DNA from: Paramacrobiotus metropolitanus
Lineage: Eukaryota > Tardigrada > Eutardigrada > Parachela > Macrobiotidae
DNA: 64,000 nt
Assembly (NCBI RefSeq): GCF_019649055.1
Contig: NW_026570459.1
Location: 1-64,000, forward strand
Direction: 5' to 3'
The position numbers were made by a program, and so were the translations under genes. This document shows, one piece after another, positions 33,897 to 44,200 of this stretch. The notes below the pieces were generated by a model, which was given only the letters and a program-made list of their open reading frames with translations, did not search any database and was not told the origin of the DNA. Each line of letters begins with the position of its first letter. Within the stretch, counting starts at the first letter, position 1.

Positions 33897-34070
33897 CTAT
33901 CGCCGACTGAATTGGACAAGTGCAAACGTCATCGCAAAGCATTAAAGCTGCTTGCATTGCGACGGTATCCCATGAAAGCTAAGAAGCGCATTCTTCAGCA
34001 AGGAGGATTCTTGGGTGCAATTTTACCTGTTATTGCTGGCGTCTTGACATCATTGATTGGTAATGGATGA
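33591..34070 (+). CDS. Polinton basic protein with hydrophobic C-terminus
   Basis: Starts at ATG 33591 (or its duplicate at about 33747). After the duplication artefact it continues with LSPTELDKCKRHRKALKLLA, a strongly basic segment, and finishes with KRILQQGGFLGAILPVIAGV. This ending, basic residues followed by a QxGGFL hydrophobic segment, is a recurrent signature of a small Polinton/adintovirus protein whose role is unsettled (membrane-active or core). The stop at 34070 overlaps the next ATG (34063) by 8 bases. Confidence 0.65.
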
Positions 34071-34287
34071 ATACTTTATTGTTCCTCGCCGCGTCATGGA
34101 AGAAAAACTTCACGAAAAGATCCAAGTCAACAGGGAGCCTCCCGAAGCAAAAGCCGTTGTTTCGTTGGACAATTTAATTGCGCAAACTTTGCAGCGAAAG
34201 GATATAAGTGAATACGAGAAAGCGAGCCAGCTTTCCAGTATTCTGGAACGTTTTCTTGCTTTAAAACCAAAAAGAAGTGCCGGATGA
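34063..34287 (+). CDS. small Polinton protein of the structural block
   Basis: 75 residues starting MDEYFIVPRR, with a helical Leu/Lys-rich second half. Proteins starting with an EYxLVP-like motif are common in Polintons between the basic protein and the integrase; their function is unknown. Both junctions overlap: 8 bases with the gene before, and ATGA (4 bases) with the gene after. Confidence 0.55.
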   Translation: MDEYFIVPRRVMEEKLHEKIQVNREPPEAKAVVSLDNLIAQTLQRKDISEYEKASQLSSILERFLALKPKRSAG

Positions 34288-34469
34288 AAACCCCAGAGCC
34301 GCCCAAATACGTGCCTCCAGTACCACCATCGCCACCAAAGAAGCCGCGCCCTAGTCGTCCCAAAGAAAAATCTGAGGAAATACCTATTCCAGTTGAACGG
34401 TTGCGGTCTGGCAGAAAGCAAACAGGGAACGGGATGAAACGCAAAATTAACTGGATTACTTTATCATAA
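34284..34469 (+). CDS. small Pro/Lys-rich protein of the structural block
   Basis: 61 residues, Pro-rich at the start (PPKYVPPVPPSPPKKPRPSR) and basic at the end. No family recognised. It could also be the C-terminal part of the preceding protein displaced by a frame change. The stop TAA at 34467-34469 shares its last A with the next possible ATG at 34469. Confidence 0.4.
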   Translation: MKTPEPPKYVPPVPPSPPKKPRPSRPKEKSEEIPIPVERLRSGRKQTGNGMKRKINWITLS

Positions 34470-35595
34470 TGTCTGGATTTTGCCGTCGGTTATTAGGTTG
34501 TGCCGCTTCTTCAAAATTAACTGTGTTTCTAATTGCTGCAACGATGGATCGTCTAATGAGAAAATACCTCGACCCTCGTCATCCCGGAAGTTTTGGAGGC
34601 GTCGAGCGATTCCGAAGAACACTAAAACCAGGACCAACAAACGGAGAGCCCAGGAGATACTGGAAGAGATCGATGCATACACTGTCACCAAAGAAAGTCG
34701 GAAACGGTTTCCACGAAATCCAGTGATAGTTACCAATCTGCGGCAGCAGTACCAAGCTGATTTGGCAGACTTGTCGAAATATTCCAAAGAGAACGATGGG
34801 ATAAAATACTTGCTCTTTGTCATTGATTGCTTTTCCAAAATGCTGAGCATCCAAGCCTTGAAGGCCAAAACCGGAAAAGAAACACGTGATGCCCTTCAGA
34901 AAGCCTTCGAACAACTAGGATTTCCTGAAAAGCTGCAGTACGACAAGGGCACGGAAATGCTGAACACAACTGTTCGCGCATTTCTGAAAGACCACGACGT
35001 ACAGTTCTTTACCTCCCAGAACGAAGACGTAAAGTGTGCCATGGCGGAAAGAGTAATACGTACAATTAAATCCCGCATGTTCCGATTGTTTCGCTACCGC
35101 GTCAGCACCCGCTACATTGACAAGTTATCTGATATGGTGCACTCATATAATCACTCACCACACAGCGCTCATGGAATGCGACCCATCGACGTCAAGCAAG
35201 AGAATTCTCTGCTTGTCTATAACAAGTTATATCCAGCGCTAACAGTGAAAAGACCTCGGTACAAGGTGAACGATGCCGTGCGAATTTCGATTCGAAAAGG
35301 AAAAGTGGAAAAAGGATACACCTACCGATTTAAGGAGGAGATCTTCTTCATTCAACAAGTCATTCCTCATCCTGTACCGGTCTACGTTTTGAAAGACTAT
35401 CAGGACAATACCATTGACGGAAAATTTTACGAACCAGAATTATCTCTCGTGCGCAACGTGCCTGACAAAGAGCACACTGTGGACTTTATTGTAAAGCGTC
35501 GCGGAAAGAAGGTGTTAGTCCGTTGGTTAGGTTACGGACCCGAACACGATCAGTGGATCGATGAAAAATGTATGAAGGTGCGCCGTTCTACCTAA
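34469..35595 (+). CDS. Polinton integrase (RVE core plus chromodomain), one frame change
   Basis: Start is at ATG 34469 or, as a shorter form, 34544. Early residues carry the Polinton motif YLDPRHPGSFGGVERF. The frame changes near 34625 (AAAA) and then runs uninterrupted to 35595. The core triad is visible as D in YQADLADLSKY, D in QYDKGTEM and E in MAERVIRTIK. A chromodomain follows (VDFIVKRRGKKVLVRWLGYG). It is expected to insert the element by transposase/retroviral-type chemistry, with the chromodomain possibly targeting chromatin. The 3' end overlaps the next gene by 28 bases. Confidence 0.88.
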
Positions 35596-36508
35596 CTCTA
35601 CCCAGCGATGTGGCTACCGATCCCGCCAACACCCCGTCCAATTGGACTACCAAGCCAAAGCATCCTATTACATTGAAAGGCAAATGGGAGATGGCATTGG
35701 TGGAGTTACAGTACCTGAACTCTTTTACACTCTGCCAGTTGAGCAGAAAATCCAAGTGGATGTTGTGCGAGAATTTTATTTGAGAAAGACGGGGAGTTTA
35801 TCCAAACTCCAAGATATGTCAGTGCCCAGAAAAGCATTGTTGTACCTCCGGGTAATTACAAGAACGCTGAGTTGCTTCTTCAAACCATAAACTCTCTGGC
35901 TCCCGTCATTAAGACCTATCTGTTGATGGAAAAGTGATTGACGACAAGAGTGCACTGCCAAACAATAAAATGTTTGAAGTGCAGTTTTTACGCCAACCAA
36001 CCATAAAGTCAAGCTGAGTATTGGGAATGACCGAGTATCCGTATAGCTTTCCGCCCGAATCTTCAACGTTGCAAAAGATTCTGGGTTTCGATCAAAGCCA
36101 GTTTGAACCTAATGTTCCTGTTGAAACAACTGATACCGCACAAGGTCAGGCAAGAGCAAAATACTTAGCATTCTGGGACAAGGCGCCAGCACCAAAAGTA
36201 ACTACGTTCATTTCCGACCGGCCTGTAAACACATTGCTAGGCAATCAGAGTCTATTTGTGTACAGCGACGTGGCCGACTACAGTTTGATCGGTGACACAG
36301 CGGCGCAGTTTTTGCGTGCCGTACCTATTAGAGGCGAAGTTAATCAGACCGTGGAAGCACGTTTTGACATTCCTCATTATGTTCCTGTTCTTCGTCAACA
36401 TTTTGAAACCATAAATCTGATTATTGCCAACGACCTCGGAGCCGAAGCCAAGTTCCAAACGGAAAGTCTCTGGTGAAACTACACTTTCGACCACAACGCC
36501 TGTACTGA
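35568..36508 (+). CDS. Polinton structural-block protein (penton/PY-like candidate), frame broken
   Basis: Begins MYEGAPFYLTLPSD and contains GKWEMALVELQY, matching the FYVTLPS...L.G.WEVGL.EI.Y start of a conserved Polinton/adintovirus protein encoded next to the capsid genes. The middle (LQKILGFDQSQ) and the end (FETINLIIANDLGA) also fit the family. About four frame changes (near 35720, 35780, 35935-36025 and 36455) split it. It ends at TGA 36506-36508, two bases before the next ATG. It may be the penton or another capsid-associated protein; the exact role is uncertain. Confidence 0.65.
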
Positions 36509-36510
36509 AA

Positions 36511-36906
36511 ATGCCTTTCGTTCAGTACGTTCCTGATCCGCGACGCTACGAAGAAGTGTTTGTCAGCCAAACCGGAGGAAGTGCGCTCATTCGTTACCGC
36601 GGCACGCTGCAGAATGGTTCCGGTTCCCGCAGATTCTAAAGAATTTGTTTGCAAAGATTTCCGCATTTGCCAAACCAATTATTCGTCGAGCAGCACCCCA
36701 TGCTAAAGCGGCTTTTAGCGGCAGCGCCGCACCTGCAAGAAGCGGCTAGCGGGGCCATTAAAGACGTCACGGCTCAAGCCAAAGAAGCTATTACTAAGCG
36801 TTTAGCACCTCAAGAAGGAAGTGGTATTCGTAAGAAACGTCGCACAGTTCGTAGTCGCCATCGCATTAAACGTATTCCACCAGCCAACATTCCTGACTAC
36901 TTTTGA
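36511..36906 (+). CDS. Polinton minor capsid protein, frame broken
   Basis: Starts at ATG 36511 (MPFVQYVPDPRRYEEV). A Gly/Ser-rich turn is followed, across frame changes near 36635 and 36715, by an amphipathic basic helix (LFAKISAFAKPIIRRA), an Ala-rich middle (LQEAASGAIKDVTAQAKEAI) and a very basic end (GIRKKRRTVRSRHRIKR). This layout is typical of the Polinton/adintovirus minor capsid protein that precedes the major capsid gene. Two-base gaps separate it from both neighbours. Confidence 0.7.
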
Positions 36907-36908
36907 AC

Positions 36909-38245
36909 ATGGCTCTGCTGATGATGGAAAATTCCGAACCAGCGATGCAGTTGGACAACCAGCTGTTTGCTTTACCGGCGACCTTGACTGATCGATGGCG
37001 TACCGAGCATGAGAAACTTAATCCAACAACGATCCTGACAGACAACGGTTCGGCTGGTGACATAAACTTCTACATTCCTCCCAGTACCGCTGGTCTGCTC
37101 AGCCTGGGTGATATGATGCTGGAACTCGAGGTCGGTATAAAGGTTAAGAAGGAGCAGCCGATTGGGATCTAATTACCAACACCGACGGAGTGGCTCCAGT
37201 TAACAACTTTCTGCATTCATTGTTCTCTTCGTGCCATGTCACCGTGGCGAATCGTCTCATCTCGGATGCGGCAACGTTTTATCCTTATCGAGCATACCTG
37301 GAATCATTGCTATCCTATGGCGTGGATGCCCAGAGATCACAGTTGACATCAGCAGGATATTACGCCGACACCTCAACTAAAATGAACGACGAAAAGAAAA
37401 CAACGGTGAAAAAAGCCGCAAAGCCTTGTTCAGCGGAAGCAACTACGTACAACTATCAGGCAAATTGTTCGCTGATCTGTTCGATCAAAGTAAACCGCTC
37501 TGTACCGGCGTACCAATCAACATCCGACTGGTGATGAGCCGACCTGAATTCTGTTTGCGAGTGTGGGATGCTGACGCAACAAAGCAGTTCAAACCGTTTA
37601 TCCGGAACGCACGACTATCTGTCCGTCGATACATTCCAGCACCAGATTTCATGACAGCTGTAGCGTCAGAAATGCTGAAGAAGACCGTGAAATACCACAT
37701 TGAACGCGTAGTGATGCGTGTTTCTGATATTCCCCAGAAAACTCAAAGCACTGTAGTAAGCAACTTGCAAATCGGACAGATTCCCAAAGTTATTTTCATT
37801 GGGTTTTTGGAAAGCGATGATTTCCACGGCAGTTTCAAGAGTAATCCTTTCAACTTTCAACATTTTAATATCAATCAGATCAGCGTGGAGGTGGACGGTC
37901 AAAGCTATCCAACAAAACCCTATACTGCCGATTTTGGACGTTCGCTGTCATTGGAATGTTATGATGGGTTGCTGGACACATTGGGATATCGCACTCATGC
38001 GCACAACAGTTCTCCATATTAATCGAACCGCTTACAACGGCGGATACACGCTGTTCGGGTTCGATTTAACGCCTGGACATACTGGAAGAGGACCGCTGAC
38101 TTTGGTGAAGCAGGGCAATTTAAGCGTTTCGGTTAATTTTGACAAACCGCTGGAAAAGACCGTAATGATGGTGGCTATGTTAGTCTACGACAGCATCATT
38201 GAGATCAATCAGCATCGGCAACTGATTGCGGACTTTTCGACATGA
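36909..38245 (+). CDS. Polinton major capsid protein (double jelly roll), frame broken
   Basis: The ATG at 36909 follows the preceding stop by two bases; the total of ~445 codons fits the family. The N-terminal motif INFYIPPSTAGLLSLGDMML, the middle VQLSGKLFADLFDQSKPL and the C-terminal NGGYTLFGFDLTP and VYDSIIEIN are all characteristic of the Polinton/adintovirus double-jelly-roll capsid. Frame changes lie near 37160 (GGG), 37400-37425 (A-rich) and 38015. The stop overlaps the protease start as ATGA (38242-38245). It implies that the element can in principle form virions. Confidence 0.85.
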
Positions 38246-38760
38246 ACACCGACCAAATCCTCAGCGCTCTCCAATCAAACCCGGCTACAAATGCTGCACT
38301 ACGCGGAGTGTTTGCCAGCGATAAAGTGCCCCCTGCGCTACTGCCATATCCTGGAGCGGCAGTGATTAACATTGACCCAGCGGACCAAGATGGATCGCAC
38401 TGGATTGCTGTTTACCAAGAAAAAGATGGAGTTTTGGAAGTGTTTGATTCGTTTGGGAGGAAACTGGGTTCATATACTAAGAATTTTGCTGATTTATGTT
38501 CATCTAATCGGATCGTAGAGCAAGCCGAACAACTGCAATCAGAATACACTACAGTCTGTGGCCAATACTGCTTGTTTTTTATACTTCGTCGTGTTAGTGG
38601 CGAAACTTATACTAATATTGTGCACTTGTTTACTGAGAATCGAGCAAGCAACGACAAGATGGTCTGCCAGTATGTGAATTCTTATTTTGACATCAATACA
38701 AAGATAATTGACGGTTCATTCATCCGTCAAATATGTAAACGAATATCGGAATTAAAATGA
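38242..38760 (+). CDS. adenain-like cysteine protease (capsid maturation)
   Basis: 172 residues, unbroken. The catalytic triad is His53 (GSHWIAVY), Asp69 (LEVFDSFG) and Cys110 (TVCGQYCLFF), matching the Ulp1/adenain fold used for virion maturation in Polintons and adenoviruses. Length is typical. It is the last gene of the overlapping + strand block and converges with the PC4-like gene on the other strand. It is one of the few genes of the element without a frame change. Confidence 0.9.
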   Translation: MNTDQILSALQSNPATNAALRGVFASDKVPPALLPYPGAAVINIDPADQDGSHWIAVYQEKDGVLEVFDSFGRKLGSYTKNFADLCSSNRIVEQAEQLQSEYTTVCGQYCLFFILRRVSGETYTNIVHLFTENRASNDKMVCQYVNSYFDINTKIIDGSFIRQICKRISELK

Positions 38761-38850
38761 AAAAAACCATTCTACTGCTGCCTGTAATGTGCAGTTCGTA
38801 AATGAAACACGGAATAATCCAAAACAAATACAGCTCGTTATTGACGCTAC

Positions 38851-39890
38851 TTAAATAAGCTTAGCGAACATAGCACGAAACTCCAGAGCATTAAGTTCCA
38901 AATACCCCTTAACGTCCAGTCCAACAACTTGCCCAAGATCCACTTGGTCAGCTTCCAACAGAACAGCCTCCACATAGCGCGACTCCACAATAGCCTTTTC
39001 AGCCGCTGCCCACTCGTCATCGCTGGCACTCCCACAGCTGACTTTTCCATTGCGACCGCGCATTTGGTGGATGAGTTCAGTGAACTCTTCAGCCACTTCC
39101 TATAATCAAAACAAACTGATTACCGCACAAGTCTTTCAGAAACAGAGATCAGCATAAAATTACACAAATAAACGGAATGCTCACCTCTTTGAGCTTGTCA
39201 TAAGCCAGAGCGGATTTCAAGGTCTTTGAACATTGTTGGCTTCATCCACTCCCAGGAGTTCTTTCAGCAGCGTCATATCCATAACCAGTTCTTTGAGACC
39301 GTCGTACGTCTTCAGTCCAAAGGTCACGCCAGCTTTCGTGGGAATCAGGTCTCCGTTCTGACCGAAGGTGTAACGTCTTACGGTGGCCGTGTTGACACGG
39401 TTGTAACGTCCCCAGCCAAAATACAGTCCACTCTCCAGCGCATACAGAGGCGTCAGCTTACCGTCGGTGCCACAGTTCTGAGAATTCTTGTCCAGGTCCG
39501 CTTTACCACTCATCATCAAGGCACACAGGCGCAAGAAACCAGGCTTCTTTACGGTGATGGACTTCTCCAAGGTGCGGCGGTAGGTGTCGTCGCTTTGCTT
39601 TTTCCACTCCCCGATGACGATGGCAGAAACCCCATCTTGGAAGCGGGCGTAGACGTACTTCTCGAACCCAATCTTGTACACGTTGGATCCTTCATGAGAA
39701 AAGGCATGCCGCGGATGCTTGGTGTCATCTTGCTCCTTGAACTTCTTGGCAAGGTTCAGCTTGATATCGTCCATCTCCGGTGCGCGTCGCTTGGCAAAGG
39801 TGCGGGTTTTGAGAGGCGTGGCTGGAATCTCGCGGGCAATGTTGCTGGTGGAAGGCTTAGGCGACGCGAGCGCTGCGAGGAAATGAAATC
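38851..39890 (-). CDS. PC4/Sub1-like ssDNA-binding protein (Polinton cargo)
   Basis: The main exon (about 39890-39184) probably follows an acceptor (TTTCCTCGCAG) near 39891, or starts at ATG 39774. Residues ~30-70 of the 39774 form (VYKIGFEKYVYARFQDG, IVIGEW, KSITVKKPGF) align with the PC4 coactivator fold, KxxYVxxRxxxG then IxLxxxQW. The frame changes at about 39225, an intron runs about 39098-39183, and the last exon is acidic/helical and ends at 38851. PC4 proteins bind ssDNA and support transcription initiation. It shares a divergent intergenic region (39900-40250) with the gene on the + strand. Confidence 0.5.
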
Positions 39891-40063
39891 AGGGATAAAT
39901 TCCATGGCAAATGGAGTAAGAAGTACTACAGCGTTCGAATAAAGTAAAGGTCAAACAAAAAAACTGTTGCAAACTAAAATTGTCTGATATCTGAACTGAT
40001 CGAGGGTTTTATGCGTTGCCTGACATCTGCCTTCATATACAAAATTTGAAAAGCATAATGCAA

Positions 40064-40096
40064 GACAAAACAGTAGCACTTTTGCCTTGCAAGTTG
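40064..40096. promoter_or_regulatory. divergent pair of TTGCCTTGCAA-like boxes
   Basis: ATGCAAGACAAAAC at 40064-40077 (inverted orientation) and TTTTGCCTTGCAAG at 40080-40093 lie back to back between divergent genes. A third box (TTTCCCTTGCAAAAT) is at 40155. Confidence 0.5.
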
Positions 40097-40249
40097 AAGG
40101 TAAACTTGAGGCGTACGAGCAAAGACGTACGTTTTTGTGTACTTGGGCCAAGCTTTCCCTTGCAAAATATTATTTTTGGAACCGTTTCAGTACAAAAGGG
40201 AGGCGGCGCTATAGAGTACGGTTCAGTTGGTTCAGCCAAAAATAGTAAA

Positions 40250-40752
40250 ATGGCTGTAAGGTGTGTTGTAGACGCTGATTGGTTTGTAATTGACAAACAA
40301 AAATACCTCAAGCAGTTGTCTTTTTTCTGTTTGGAAAAGCCGAGGTCGGCCAGTACACATTTACATTACCACGCACTGCTGCCAAATGCGCGGGTGATTT
40401 GGAAAGGCAAGCTCGTCACTCCCACGGTCTGGTTTGGCATACCTACGGGGATTATCGCCACAATCAAACAGCACTGGCCTTTGAAGATATTTTTACTAAA
40501 GTCGGGCGACCAGCTGACGTCACATTTTATGCGAAAGGGCTTGAAAAGTGCCGCCTGCTAGAACAGTTTCTGCCAGAAGTGATCAACTTGGAAGAATACC
40601 ATTGCCCGCCATTTCGTAAATTAACTGCATCAGATCAGACAACGCAACGCAAGGCGGTTGTTTTCGGATTATGGTTGTATAAGAATGGTGCGGACTACCA
40701 ATGTTGTCGCCACAGCAAAGTTGAACTGTCACCTAAACCTCAGCGAGATTGA
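40250..40752 (+). CDS. uncharacterised Polinton-associated protein (HGLVW / YAKGLEK motifs), frame broken
   Basis: Start at ATG 40250. The beginning VDADWFVIDKQKYLKQLSFF is in one frame; after a change near 40340 the next continues with GQYTFTLPR, SHGLVWHTYGDY, TFYAKGLEKCRLLEQFL and NLEEYHCPPF. The HGL-W and (Y)xKGxEK motifs mark a protein family common in arthropod genomes and around Polintons, with no established function that I can cite. The stop at 40752 lies inside the TBP-like gene, which starts at 40685, so the two overlap by ~68 bases. Confidence 0.5.
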
Positions 40753-41152
40753 AAACGGTTGCCCTTGGCACAATATACACCACGCTCCTTTTCCGGTTTG
40801 CTACTGCGGCGGATCACGCTGCCGAAGGGCCACTGTCAGCTGTACGTTAACGGTAAAGTGACGGTCAATGGAGGGAAAAACTTGGAAGAAGCGCGTTCTC
40901 TTTGGAGTATTTCATACGACTACTACGTAATATTGGCTACGAATGTTATGCGACTGAATATCGAATCGTGAACATTGTAGGCACTCATGATTTCGGCCAG
41001 CGGTTTGATTTAGACAGTGTCAGTAAACTTTTAAATGTTCCATACTGTGCCGACAGATTTCTTGGTTTGCGCATAAAGTTACCAGAATGTACTGCGGTTT
41101 TGTTTGCTAGTGGTCGCTGTAATTTTTGGGAGCTAAAACAGAAGCCGATATG
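40685..41152 (+). CDS. TATA-binding-protein-like protein (Polinton cargo), frame broken
   Basis: The ATG at 40685 opens the first TBP lobe directly: TNVVATAKLNCHLNLSEIEN, then YTPRSFSGLLLRRI and VNGKVTVNGGKN. The second lobe is YRIVNIVGTHDFGQRFDLD, then RFLGLRIKLPE and AVLFASGRC. Both direct-repeat lobes of the saddle are present and nothing else; about 155 codons in all. Three of the four DNA-intercalating Phe positions are Phe (SFSG, RFLG, VLFAS); the fourth is Tyr (QLYVNG). Frame changes occur near 40755 and 40905. It should bind promoter DNA; whether it recruits TFIIB is unknown. It converges with the polymerase gene. Confidence 0.75.
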
Positions 41153-41230
41153 ACATGGGCCATGATTGATTTAGTATTAAGTCTGCCAATAAACTGAAGA
41201 GCACGCGTCTGTTTGCCGTATGCTTTAATG

Positions 41231-44200
41231 TTATAAGGTATCACTGCAACACGTAACCATACGGTAGAGTATTGTAACAATTACCAACAATTGTCTTTTA
41301 TCGTATGTTAGACTTAAACGTTTAGACAAATCAACTTGGCGCAACACCATTGATTTTTTGACACGCTGAATCGATTCAGGATATTCAGCTACAAGAAAAT
41401 CAGTTTTCTTATGCAAAACATCAACCATTGACTCGAACGTGATGCTCTCGCTGGTGTGTCCGTTCAGCGTAAAACCTTTGACTTTGGCGACACTTTTCCC
41501 ATCATTAGTCTTGTAGGAATACGTCTTGGGACCGAGACTGACAAACTGAGTGATATACTGATCGGGCTGCAATTCGTCCGTTAGGTCCCCCAAAAACTTG
41601 CCGGTTGGAGGAACAAATACTCCCGGCTTCTCCACAAAAATGATGGAATCTGTAAAGTAAGGTTCTTAGTCCACCATACTAGGTACAAGTTTTGAAACAG
41701 TTAATTACCGGTATCGAAGTAAAGCAGTGTATCTTGGACTTGTTCCATGTAGCCGTATAAATGGAGCCGGGCCCAGCATGTCGTAAACCTATCAAAAAAG
41801 CACTATCAGCAAAAACACTGATCCTTCAAGAAGCAACTACTTACGCAGCCAAGACAACGTTCGTATGAGGGTTCTGGTCAATAAATAACTTTTCCCTGGT
41901 GTACGCAACTTGCAGAACATCCTCGCTGAACATATCCCACGAGTGGATGTGGAATTCACCAGAAAGAAGCATTTTGTAAAACTCCTGCGGGCAAGTTAGG
42001 TACTTGGTGTTCGGCTTGTTGTCCTGCATACCCAGGCGACCCCAGAAGCTGCAAGTACAAATCCAGTTAGCCTCAGTTTACAAAACGCGCAACAGCAGAT
42101 ATTACCTATTCAAACACAACTTGGCAAGCGCCCTCATGCCAGGGTTGTTCTCAATCTTTCGCGGTCCAACTGAATGCCTTCATGATCTTTAAAATCTCGT
42201 AGAAATTGATCTTTCTGGTCGTCGGTTGTCATATCCGCTGGCCAGCCACTTGCTTCCGTTTTTATCTTGAGGAACCGATCAATGTAGTCCGCAAACAACC
42301 TTTCTTCCGACTGCTCAAAGTGCCACACTTCCAACATCTTTGTGATGACATAACCGCGCTCGATTGCAGCGTGCAGCTCTGGCGTGCCTGTAAAGGTTAC
42401 CGTGGGTGTTGTCGTGGGTGTTCAGAATTTCAACGGTACATACTTACACCATGTTCCAGTAAGCGTTCTTTCTTCGTCGGAATGTGCACAAGGGGCGTTA
42501 AGTTGTTTCGCAGCGCATGTGTGGCACAGAGGAAATACCAGCTTACCGTTGGAGCGGTATGGCAGAATCGGCAGGTAAAGATCCGGAGGCGGTAAGATTT
42601 TGCAGTGCACGATGCCAAAGTAGTGCGCGATTTCCCAAAGTCTTTAACGATAATGATGGGGTGTCCGATCGGATATTTCTTGTTCTTGTTGACAAACGGA
42701 TACTCGCTGCAGACATCAAAATACCGGATCTTCTCTTCATTGCTAACGCTGTGATACAACTTTGTGGCATTTGTTCGTCCGCCGAAGAATGCATCACGAG
42801 GGTTTATCGGTTGGGTGACGGTGATTTCGTCAACAAAATCCGCGAAATCTGGTACCTGCTTTACCTGGTCGTCGAACTCGTGCTCCCAGATGACAAACAG
42901 TTCGTGTCCCATGTCCCGGATGTACGTGTCGCGTTGCAGGGTTTCTTCGTAAATTTTGCTCATTGGTAAGTTTCTGAACGGGTGGACGGTATCCGGCGTT
43001 GTGCATTCAGGACATCCGTGGTACCAGCAGCCGTGGAACTCAAAACCTTGCCTGTTGCTGCAGAGTACCCATCCACAAAATAAGGTCCAACTTTAAACTC
43101 GTTCCCACTTGCTCGCGTCTGAATTGTGCAGTTCTCTTCCAGTTCCATCCACTGCATCCACTTTAGCGCTTTAACCGACTGGTTGCGGTTCACGTTGTAT
43201 CCTTGCGGTGGAATCAGTCCAATCTGGTTCGCCTTCAAAATGTTGGACCTCCAATACAAACCACACAATCCAGCGATAGTCATCGAGGACGAGAATGGGC
43301 AAATGCCGTTACTGATGCCCAAAAACAAATTTCGAAATTGGAGACAGCACTTGCGGAGTACGGTGACATCGTTCCGACAATAATCCACAAATTCTTTACG
43401 AAAGTCGAACGTGTTGTTCTTGGTGGCGACCTCCATATTGTACCATTGCTCAAACGTTTCACGGTCTTTCTTGTTCATAAACTTGGACCCGTACTGCTCC
43501 TTGGTAGGGAATTCGGTAACCTGGTCCCAGTTTTCCGGTCGATTAAATCGGTGCGGAAAGGTGCCCTTTGACGTGTCCTTGATACCAAAGGTAGCCGGCC
43601 ATTTGGACAAACTTTGAGGATTGTAATTGATGCTGTCGCGGAATCGAATGTTGAGTTGGAGAACATCCAGCTGCATGATCTTACCGCCGTTTAAAATAAC
43701 TTTAGGAGTAATACCGTTGCTGAGAAGCCAGTTCAGTATAAAATAACCGTCAAAGGCCTATAAAACGGCAAAATAAAGGACCATAAGAAAAAGACTGTAC
43801 AATTTTACCTTGAAATTGTGGGCGATTATAATGTGATCGCGATGGTCTTCACTAAAGAGGAATCGACAAAGAGGATCTGTAATGTCGCAAAGCGGTTCGC
43901 CGTCATTCGGAAATATCCACTCTTCGCCTTCATCATTCTGAACAACCTGTATAACATACCGTGGGTGTTACCGTGGGTGTGTCGCAGAACTTCTTGTTAC
44001 ACAATAGTGTACGGCATAATGCCGTGGGTGTTACCGCGGGTGTCGTATAAAATTATGATTGCAAACTAGGAACTATGCTTACCGCGAGGTTTGGATACAG
44101 CCGCCCATCCTCAGCAACGTAAGTTTCAAAGTCGAAAAACAAAAATTGGGCATCCGAATACTGCATCTTCTGGAAAGGAGTAAGTTTCTGCGGCTTCATA

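Noticed and set aside
39226-39942. 238-codon frame on the + strand
   Set aside because: Antisense shadow of the PC4-like exon; the - strand reading has the recognisable domain.
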